A DNA stretch of 64,000 nt from Immersiella caudata (taxonomy: Eukaryota > Ascomycota > Sordariomycetes > Sordariales > Lasiosphaeriaceae). This document shows positions 55,855-64,000 of this stretch, one piece after another. The stretch is taken from positions 3,472,001-3,536,000 of the forward strand of contig JAULSU010000002.1 in NCBI GenBank assembly GCA_030512335.1, read 5' to 3'. Every line of letters begins with the position of its first letter. The stretch's first letter is position 1. A program made the position numbers and the translations under genes. The notes under the pieces are model-generated. The model saw only the letters and a list, made by a program, of their open reading frames with translations. It was not told where the DNA came from and searched no databases.

Positions 55855-56257
55855 AGTCGGATTGACCTACCTTCTCTGCCTTGGGTGATGCGGCAGTTTC
55901 TCCTGCCTCCCTTTACATAAGAGGAAGTGTTGCGGGAAGAATAAACGTTTGGGGGAGCTGACAACGGGCCAGCCTTGGCGTGACTCTGGATTGGCCACCC
56001 CGAGATTTTTACCTTACGCCACCAAGGCGAGCCTAAAGCGCTTCGCCACGTGACCTGGCGTTTGCAGCGCAATCTCGCTGCAGCAACGCGTCTCATCACA
56101 GTGATTGAGTTTTGGCGTTGGGTTCAGCGTTTGACCTCAGGCCCCTCAGTTTTCACAACGTACAAAGTCAAAACAGAAAATAGGCTCACAGAAACACGCA
56201 AAATCACTAAGCACCTCGCCATCTGAGCATACCAGTGAACAAATCAGGACAGCAAAG
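55855..56257. promoter_or_regulatory. Divergent YME1 / ORC6 promoter region
   Basis: 403 bp between opposing starts. It contains a CACGTG box (56047-56052, extended to CACGTGAC) and a perfect ACGCGT (56086-56091), 39 bp apart. ACGCGT fits G1/S control of ORC6; CACGTG sites bind bHLH factors of the Cbf1 type. Which gene each site serves is not shown. Confidence 0.5.
56086..56091. promoter_or_regulatory. MCB box ACGCGT upstream of ORC6
   Basis: Perfect match about 170 bp upstream of the ORC6 ATG. Confidence 0.45.
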
Positions 56258-57495
56258 ATGAACCGGCCAACTGAGCAGGCGCTGCTCTCGCTCCTGCCAA
56301 CACACAACTCAGCTCTCCCACAACCTCTCATCGATCTCGCCAGCTCCCTCCTCGCCCAATCTCGTCACCGTGCTACCATTCTCAAAGCCGAAGAAGAGAT
56401 TGCCCGTCCCTACGCCTGCGCTCATATCGCCTGCGACAGGTACCCAGCCCATCTCATCTCACCCCCTATCTCTCGCTTCGCGTACTCAGCTACTAAGCCC
56501 CGCCCAGACTCAAAATCAACCTCAACCTGCCCCCTATCACCCCGCAGCCCCCCATCCCTCCCCGGATCTACAAACGCCTCTACACCCACCTCGACAAAAT
56601 CCTCACGGCCTCTACCCCAGGCCGCTCCACGCCCACCACATCCCGCGTCACCCACACTCCCGGCACCAAGCTTCGGAACGAGGCCAATGGCCCCGGAGCC
56701 TCCCCCCTAGCTCACAAATCTCGCGGCACCCCCTCCAAAGAGAAGTCCCTCGCTCAGTTCCGTGGTGCCGGCACCAGCGGAACCCCCTCCAAATCCCGCT
56801 CCACCACCAAACCACCCCCCATCGACCCCTTCCCTCCTTGGGTCCGCCCCGTACTCCGCCACCTGTGCTCCACCCTCGGCCCTTCACGCATCGGTCCCGT
56901 GGTAATGTCCGGGTTAGAATCCATCGTCGCCCCTAAAGGTCAACGCACAGATGACGTTTGGATAATCTCGAATCTAACCGCTCTCCTCGGGGCAATCTAC
57001 ATGTGCGTTTGGAGAGGCGTTGTATTTTACCAAAAGGAGATAGATGCCAATATGTATGGAAAGGGGCAAGCGGGGCTGTTACAGGAGCTACGGAGGGCGA
57101 GGAAGGAGGTGGAGGTGAAGAGCAACGAGGGGCAGGATGAGTGGGAGGGGTGGCACAGTGTAAAGGTGAAGGAGTTGGATACGGCCATGTTGAGAATGAA
57201 TAGGCATGGGTGGCTGGAGATGGACTGGGTCGCGGGGATTGAGGATTTGGGGAGGATAGAGGGTGATGGTGAGGAGGAGGAAGATGAGGTGGATGGGAAG
57301 GGGGAGGAAGGGGCTGGATTGGGGCAGATCAGGCGGTCGGATACGATGATGCAGGAGAGGTATGATTACCTGAGTGAGAGGAAGAGAAAGGAATATGCGG
57401 TGTGGAAGGAGGGGATTCTGAGGAGGATAAAGGAGCTGGAGAGGGACACACCTCCCGATAAGAGCGATGAGGATGCCATGGAGCTTGATGATTAG
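56258..57495 (+). CDS. ORC6: Origin recognition complex subunit 6 (two exons)
   Basis: Exons are 56258-56439 and 56508-57495 with a 68-bp intron (GTACCC donor, GCTACTAAG branch, CCAG acceptor), 389 aa. The join gives HIACDRLKINLNLPPI. The N-terminal TFIIB-like cyclin fold is recognised by QALLSLLPTHNSALPQPLID and AQSRHRATILKAEEEIARPY, with RIYKRLYTHLDKIL following. A Ser/Thr/Pro-rich linker (about 95-170) holds several S/T-P sites, plausible targets of cyclin-dependent kinase. The second fold has PPWVRPVLRHLCSTLG and TALLGAIYMCVWRGV. The C-terminal part is acidic and coiled (EEEEDEVDGKGEE; ERKRKEYAVWKEGILRRIK). ORC6 marks replication origins with ORC1-5 and helps load MCM. Confidence 0.94.
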
Positions 57496-57697
57496 TAGGC
57501 AGGGGGGGTAAATGGCACTGCTTTATACGCAACCTAACGGCGGTTCTCTTACCTCCACTCTGATTCCCACCGAGGAGCAGAGTACATGCGGTGAAGCCCG
57601 ATGACAGAGTTGCGACTGCGACAAGCATGACTTGTACGTCTACCTACAACCCCCTCCCTATACCTCTCAGCTAACCTCCTCAACCTTCTCCAGATCC

Positions 57698-59047
57698 TCA
57701 CTTCTCGTGCTCCAGCAGGCTCTTGACTGTATCCACCACCGACTTATCAAACGGAATCCACTCAATCCCCAAGACCTTCGCCGTCTCCGAGTTATCAAAC
57801 TTGAACCTCTCGCCCTCGCTAGGGAGCTCACCCCCTTTGACTCCTTCCTTCGGAACCTTCTCTCCCAATCCAGGAAACTCCCTCCTCACAATTGCCGCCA
57901 ACTCCGCGTTGCTGAACAACCCAGCCGTGGTGAACAACCTCTTTCCTCCCGCCTCGGGAATCTCCAACCCGGCTTTGACATGCGCTGCCGCCACATCCCT
58001 CGCATCAATCCAAATCAACGCCTGCCCCGTCGACTAGTAACACAAATATCAGCCATCAACCTCCATTTCAAACGTTTTTGTATACTTTATCTCAGGAGGT
58101 GATTCCTCCCCCTCCCCCCCTCTCCTAAGACAGAAAAGGGGCAGTAGAAAAACGGCAGGAATCAGACATACCGGAACCTCCTCCCTCCACTCCCCCCTCA
58201 CCAAATCCACCAACCGCGCGTTGCTCGTATTGATGCTTTCCAAACTAGCAAGGTGATGCGCTACCGGGCCGAACACCATGGGCGGGTTAATCGTCACCAG
58301 GTCAAACTTTGCTTCTCCGGACTTGACAAAGTCCCACGCTGCCCGCTCAGCTAGAGTCTTTGACGCGCGGTACGCCGTGGCAGGCGACCGGTGGATGTCG
58401 TCGACGGTCACTGGGTTCCAGGACGCTTCGTTGAAGGTCGTGCTGGGATCGGACATGTGGGCTTCGTCGAGGATGGCCGCGAAGGAGGAGGTGATGACTA
58501 CGCGGCGGACTTGGGGCGCGGAGCGGGCGATGGCGCGGAGGATGGAGGTTGTGCCGATTACGGCGGGATCGATGAGTTCGGTTTTGGGGTCCGCTAGGGG
58601 GCGGGTTAGTCGGTACCTCCGGTTGAGGGTGAAGGTAGGGGGAGGCACGGACTGAAGTTGAAGTGAAAGGGTGATGCCGTGTGCAGGACGACCTCGATGC
58701 CCGGGGACTTGACGACTTCGTCGAAGGCGTTGGGCTCGGCGATGTCGGGAACGATAACGACTTCAACGCGCTCGGGGTAGGCCGCGCGAATGGGGGCAGC
58801 TTTCTCTTCGGAACGGACCGTGGTGATAATGGTGTGGCCCTTGCCGTGGAGTTGCTCAAGGATGTGGGCTGGGGTTGGTCAGTAGGTATTTCAATGTGAG
58901 TGATTCTTCTTACGAGGGGGGGGGGGGGTGCATACCTGCGATAAAGCCGGAGCCGCCTGGTAGTTGTTTGGTGTTAGTCTGGTCCGTAGGTACCTAACTG
59001 AAGCACATGTGTTTTTGAGACTCACCGGTCAACAGGACCTTCGTCAT
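57698..59047 (-). CDS. Extended SDR reductase, GRE2 / dihydroflavonol-reductase-like (five exons)
   Basis: Exons are 59047-59026 (22 nt), 58956-58936 (21 nt), 58868-58653, 58593-58172 and 58033-57698, giving 338 aa. Introns are 69, 67, 59 and 138 bp with GTGAGT, GTATGC, GTCCGT and GTATGT donors. The first two tiny exons create the NAD(P)-binding loop MTKVLLTGGSGFIAAHIL. Active-site residues are the serine in VVITSSFAAI (about 122-123) and YRASK (Y161, K165). SPFHFNFTDPKTELIDPAV and NPPMVFGP are typical of the family. Known members reduce methylglyoxal, 3-methylbutanal or other aldehydes/ketones with NADPH; the substrate here is unknown. A run of 13 G lies in the second intron. Confidence 0.88.
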
Positions 59048-59778
59048 CTTGTCACTTCAGCGGGAATTATCGTCGCGAGAGAGAATCGGGTTGAATCGAA
59101 TTTCAGGCACAGAACGCCAAAGCTTGAAGATCTCACGCACCCCTCCTTCCATCTCGGCTCTTATACACATGAACCGAAGTCCCCCTTTCCCCGCCAATCT
59201 TGGTGGGGTAACAACCGGTAAAGGCAAAACGTCATCCGTGCGATCCATTCAACAACGCGCAACGGCCTTCAATTACCTACTCGCCAAGAATCTATACGCT
59301 ATTCACCCTTCAGCTTGTGCGACCGTCCAACTTTTATCTCCGAGAGCCAGAGTGAGGCTGTCGTCGGTGATAAACGTGGTCGCTTAGTCGCAATCACAAT
59401 CATCTATCTGCTCTCGCTATAACGGCAACTACTGCATCGGTGATATCGCTGCGTATTGGGTACGAAATCGGCTCAGGGGAGGCGCAAACGCCGAAATGGC
59501 GAAGACCCCAACCCTTGGGCCAAGGGAAGCCCCTTTTCGGGTCAACATCTCTTCTCCAGGTACCTACTTTTGGCTGCGAGGACGGACACGAACGCCACGG
59601 AAGTGGTGGTGGGGTTTTACACAAAGAAAGCTTCAAGTTAGGTTCGAAACAGGAGACAAACAAGTAAATAACATTACTGCGCCTAGAACTCAAAGTCTGT
59701 ATTAGGGAGAGCCTCCCGGTGGATGCCCACAATGCTTCAGGTGCCATCAACTCCAATTTTGAATTGCAAACCTTGAGT
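59048..59778. other. Intergenic: reductase upstream and NLR 3' flank
   Basis: About 730 bp, no supported gene. Confidence 0.55.
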
Positions 59779-62700
59779 CTACCGACAGTGATTATTATCC
59801 AGATACATAGCAGCCAGCGGCCTCAGAGGCGCATTCTCCGTGCCCGAAAGCGCTGTCCAGGGGCTAACCCCATATGTACCAAACATATCGACATTTCTCT
59901 TCATGCCTGCCCACCATTCCCGGCTGACCAACACGGAATTTAGTTCCTCGCTATCCACCTTTAAGCCGGTTTCGCAATTCTCGTCGTCATCCTCCGTCTC
60001 CTCGTCGTCTGAGCCCGCCTCTGATGGTGTCGTCGTACCTTGCGAGCCCAGCAGAGGCGCCTCCGTGGACTCGGTATCTCCAAACAAATCCTCCACTGAG
60101 CTCTTCTCCTCTCCGTCCCCGTCGGAGCCCTTTCGGTAACGCTCCAACACACGCCGTAGGCGACCGCCAGAAAGCGATGTCGGACTCTCCCCCTTTTTAT
60201 TTTTCATGTCAGGGTTGGCTCCATTATCGAGCAGCTCCTTGACGATGTCTTCCCGCCGGGCAAACCTGACAGCCAGATGAAGCGGTGTGTCACCATCGGC
60301 GTCAGTCGCGTCGATACTTCCACCGCGGCCCTTGGCAGATGCCGCCAGCAACCCTATCATGCCATCTACCCATCTTTGGCCTATGGCTGACAGGTGGAGC
60401 GGCGTCCTCCCAGCCTGGTCTGCCTGAACGGGATCAGCTCCTGCTTCCAAAAGTGTTCTCACCGTGTCGTATTGTGAAGAGTAGTAGATGCTGAGTGAGT
60501 TCATAGAAGCGTAGTGCAGGGCGGAGAAGCCATATAGGTCGACCCTCTTGACATCTGCGCCGAGTTTGATGAGTTCCCCAGTCAGGTGCGGCTCGCCAAG
60601 GGCCGCAGCTAGTTGAAGTGCTGTCAACCCATCCTCTTGAGATGCTTTGTCCAAGACGGAGCTGAGTTGCGGGAATTGCTCGGCATTGGCGTGACTAGAT
60701 GAGTCGAGCTGCGAGCAGGGCAAAGACAGTAGTCGGTTGCTGCGCGCATAAGCCATGATCAATCGAAAGGCTTCGTTGACGCCATTTTCTTCGTCTTGTT
60801 TGTTCTGGGTCCCGTTAACAAGAGCGGCAATGCATCTCCAGCAGCGGTTTGCGGTCAGAACTGGAACCTTGATCTGGCACGCATCGGCTAGCCAGCCGAT
60901 GCGGCCATTGCCTCGCTGGACGCCTGCATCTCTGAGTGCTTTGATGACAGCATGACTACAGTTGAGAAGAGCAAGGTCCAGAGCACTCACAGGCTCGCCC
61001 CCTACTGTGACCACGTTTTCAAGACTTGCACCGGCTCGAATGAGAGTCTTCACGGCGCCTTCGTTGTTCGCGAAAACTCCATAGCCCAAAGGTGAGTTGC
61101 CCATAGCTTTGGACTTGGCATTGATGTCGGCGCCGTACTCGACAAGAAGGCTCAGAAATCCCAAAGCCGGACCCCGGCAGTAAGAAGCTGCTACCATCAA
61201 GGACGTTATGCCGGATGAATCAGGAAAGTCGACGCTGCCCCCTTCTTCAACCCCTATTCGATGGCAGAGACGATCGAAGAATGAAATAATACCTTTGAAT
61301 TGTTGATGCAAGGAGGATTCCAGCTTGCCATGACGGCGAGGGTCTTGGTCGTTGTCTCTGTTTTCGTCCTCGCCTGTACCTTCGTAATCCGAGCCGTTTT
61401 GACTGCCACATGAACTGTGCGCGGAACCGTCATCGCTATCGCCGTCGCCATCATCGTCTAGGGGCGGGAATGAAACGAGGTGCCTGATGATCAGGCCAGG
61501 ATAGCTCCATGTCATCACCTCTGGCTCGTCCAAGTCGCGGCATATTCCGGGAACGCGACGTGCCGCATCATCCGAGGCAAGGAAGAAGAGGATGATCAAT
61601 ATCTCGGTGAAAACAGCATCCTTCAGCATCCTGGAAACAGAGTCCCTGACGCTTCGATAGTCCATGTAATGGGTACCGTAAAGCGTGCGAGGATCAGGGC
61701 TCAGAGTTCGGAAATCAGGGCCCATTAGCTCGTGCAGTCGGTGAATGCAGTTCAGCTCCAGTGAGTCTGTCGTCCTGGCATGCTCAAGCATCATGAGAAA
61801 GAGGCTATTGATTGACGCCAGTTCCTCTGAGCTCCAGCGTTGATGACGTTCCCGGGCCCCCTGAATACACAAGAGAGCACGGAAGTAGCCCCTTCTCGGG
61901 ATCTTATCAATGCTCTCCCAAAACACTGGGAAAACATGGCTCCGGGATATCATAAAAGCATTCAACAAAGCCGCAGCGTAGACACGGGGATCAAACGTTT
62001 GCGAATGTCTCAGGATGTTGGCCACAATGTCCACATGCCCAGCCACGGTGGCCTGGTAAATTGCCGAGGTGTCGGGTCTCCCGCTCTCCATCACACGGAA
62101 CCCATCGAGCCTGGAAGCCGACAAGGTGCGTGCGGCGTCTAGACTTTTGTTGCGCAATGCAAAGAGAAAGAAATCAGACAAGTCGGTAGCGTCGAGGAAC
62201 GAAGTCGACCTTTGGAGAATCCATTCAAGAACCCTAGTGCTGCGGAATTTGAGAGCAACGTGAGCGAAACTCTGGCCGTGGTTGTTGACTGGTTTCTTGG
62301 ACCAGTCGGGTTGCTGGCGAATTTGCATTTCCTCGAGGATCCAAACCAAGTCGAATGCGCAGGCGAGAAACAGAGGCGTGAGCAATGGATTTGAGGCTGA
62401 CTCAAGCCCCTCCAGCAATCCTGGCTCGCCACACATGTCGAGATCCACAGAGTATCGCGAGGCATTCCAGACGTCCGCTAGCCAGTCGGCCATTGGCGTA
62501 GCTTGAGTAACCTGGGGGTCACTCGTCTGTCCATCGTTGCCAAATACAAAGTCTGTGACCGTCAGCCAGACGGCCGTGGCTTCCTTCATATCGGGGATTC
62601 CCTGGGCATGCACTGGCCAGTGCAGCATGGCGTAAGGCTGAACAGCGGCATCGAAATCCTGCTGTGGATGAAACTGCCAGCTGGAAGACACGCCGAGATA

Positions 62701-64000
62701 TGACTCAAGACACCGTCGCAACACGAAACCGTGACATTCGCCAGGGGTGTATGAAGGGAGAGTCTCGAGATACTCGCGGACCGAAAGATGTGAAAAGCGG
62801 TAGTAACCTTGATCATCAACCACAACCATGTTGCAGCATACATCGAGGACACTGTTCACGTCTAGGATATGCGGTTCCGATGCAAAAATGACGGCAGCTG
62901 CAAGTTCGGGAAACGTTAGCAGCTTCTGGGCGCACAGTAGCCACTTGAACACCCTCTCAGCGATGACCCGGCTCGGTCGGGAGAGGTCGAGTACCTTTTG
63001 GTAGTTGCGGGAATACGCCTCATGAAGGGTGCGAGGAAGCTGGCCAACTTCGTGGGAGATATCGCTCTCGATTTTGACCCGCCTGGAATCGCAGAGATTG
63101 TCGATCTGCAAGGACACCCAGCGGAACATGCCCTGCGATCCCTCTTTGAGGGTTTCCGATACTTCGCCTCTCAGCTGATCTGATATTCTCCCATTGAGCA
63201 GTCGTCCCGTAGCTACCGCTTTGGCCAGTGAAACATCAATGTACCGTTCGATATCTTCGCGGCTGTCACTTGCATGGACATACAAGTTGGCCACCCCCTG
63301 GAAGTGATGGACTAGGTCTCCGTCATCGCGGCTTGAAACCATGACCTTGACGACACAGCCCGAATTACGAAGAAGCTCGTCCATGAGCTCTAGTAAAAGG
63401 TGCCTCCGTGTGGGATCACACTCGTCCAGGGCGTCGATCATGATGGTAGCTGGCGTGCCCTGCAACATGTCTAGCAGGATGCTTCTGGTCTCCTCGAGGC
63501 CGAGTGGGTCGATTTCCGTTCCCAGTTTGTCCGCCGCCGTCTGGTGATTTCGAAACCCTTGAAGTGCTTGAGGGCGGATAGAATCATTCCCAAAGACTGA
63601 TATCTGCCTGAGTAAACATCGCGCAACCTCTTCTGGGTCTGATCGAGCCGGCTCTGCTGGGTTTCGGGGCGCAGTAAAAGTAGACGACCGGCGCAGCGTT
63701 CCATCCGGGTGTGCTTTCGTGTTCTACGAGCAGCGTCTGAATGGCGTGGTACATCAGCTTTGTTTTGCCACAGCCCGGAGTGCCATGTAACCAAAGGATT
63801 GTCGATGAGCTCGAGTCTCTCCAGCCCCTGAAGTGCTTGTTGCGGAGCATCCATGCTCCTGAGCCAGGGATGAACCCCTCGCCTTCGGTTTTGTGATGAG
63901 AGTGTTGCTGTACGGTAGATATCCATTGAAGGACCCGTCTCCTTTCCCCTGCGTCAGTTCTGCTGTGAAGTTCAGCGATTTGCTCGGCAGAACGGATCAT
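59779..64000 (-). CDS. NLR-like NACHT-ankyrin protein, 5' end off window, one frameshift
   Basis: Reads leftwards from the window edge; the ATG at 64000 is probably internal because the family usually has an N-terminal domain before this point. IAELHSRTDAGERRRVLQWI leads into Walker A LHGTPGCGKT and then Walker B IMIDALDECD, with CVVKVMVSSRDDGDLV (sensor strand) and GMFRWVSLQIDNLC, typical of fungal HET/NACHT proteins. The SHLSVREYLET segment follows. The C-terminal third holds ankyrin repeats (for example DGLTALQLAAALGEPHLTGE, AGRTPLHLSAIG, DGDTPLHLAVRFARREDIVK), after an acidic tract (DDDGDGDSDDGS). No introns are seen. Between YFYCA and the next conserved block the frame changes by one base at a run of four C (plus strand GGGG, 63666-63669), so as written the protein stops at 63584. 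Relatives mediate non-self recognition. Confidence 0.82.

Overview
This is nuclear DNA from a filamentous ascomycete (Pezizomycotina), most probably a Sordariomycete. Genes have short introns of about 50-80 bp with GTAAGT/GTATGT-type donors, CTAAC/CTGAC-type branch sites and CAG/TAG acceptors. Families typical of this group are present: a CFEM GPI protein, a MetR/CYS-3 bZIP, an NLR-like NACHT-ankyrin protein, and a CaaX-ended MINDY protease. tRNA-Phe-type loci carry an intron just after the anticodon. The genus cannot be named from the sequence alone.

Layout. 1-8.4 kb: the 3' end of a septation-initiation scaffold (cdc11/Nud1 type), ALG2 mannosyltransferase, and a 1256-aa SNF1-activating/CaMKK-type kinase. 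8.4-17.1 kb: a long stretch with no gene I can support, but with marked strand-composition domains. 17.1-22.3 kb: a CFEM GPI-anchored protein and a broken membrane-protein gene. 22.9-34.1 kb: RNR1, a TatD hydrolase, a CHL4/Mis15 kinetochore protein, a MetR/CYS-3-like sulfur regulator with an unusually long intron, and a small conserved mitochondrial-looking protein. 36-37.3 kb: three tRNA-Phe-like loci in one orientation, each altered, and a 25-C tract nearby. 37.4-46.2 kb: a class I aminotransferase with a 14-nt exon, a SIW14-type phosphatase, a small membrane protein, and an HLJ1-type J-protein. 47.6-59.0 kb: a MINDY deubiquitinase, a steroid-reductase-family membrane enzyme, YME1 i-AAA protease, ORC6, and a GRE2-like reductase. 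59.8-64 kb: an NLR-like NACHT-ankyrin gene with a single-base frameshift, running off the window.

How the genes relate. There is no metabolic gene cluster; most genes are housekeeping and independently controlled. Several act in the cell cycle and genome maintenance (cdc11, RNR1, CHL4, ORC6). The upstream regions of RNR1/TatD and ORC6/YME1 contain perfect ACGCGT (MluI cell-cycle box) sites, consistent with G1/S control. ALG2, the J-protein and possibly the reductase-family protein act at the ER. YME1 and perhaps two small proteins act in mitochondria. Exon structures were built by hand from splice signals and frame continuity. All gene models below that are not marked partial or broken add up to whole codons.
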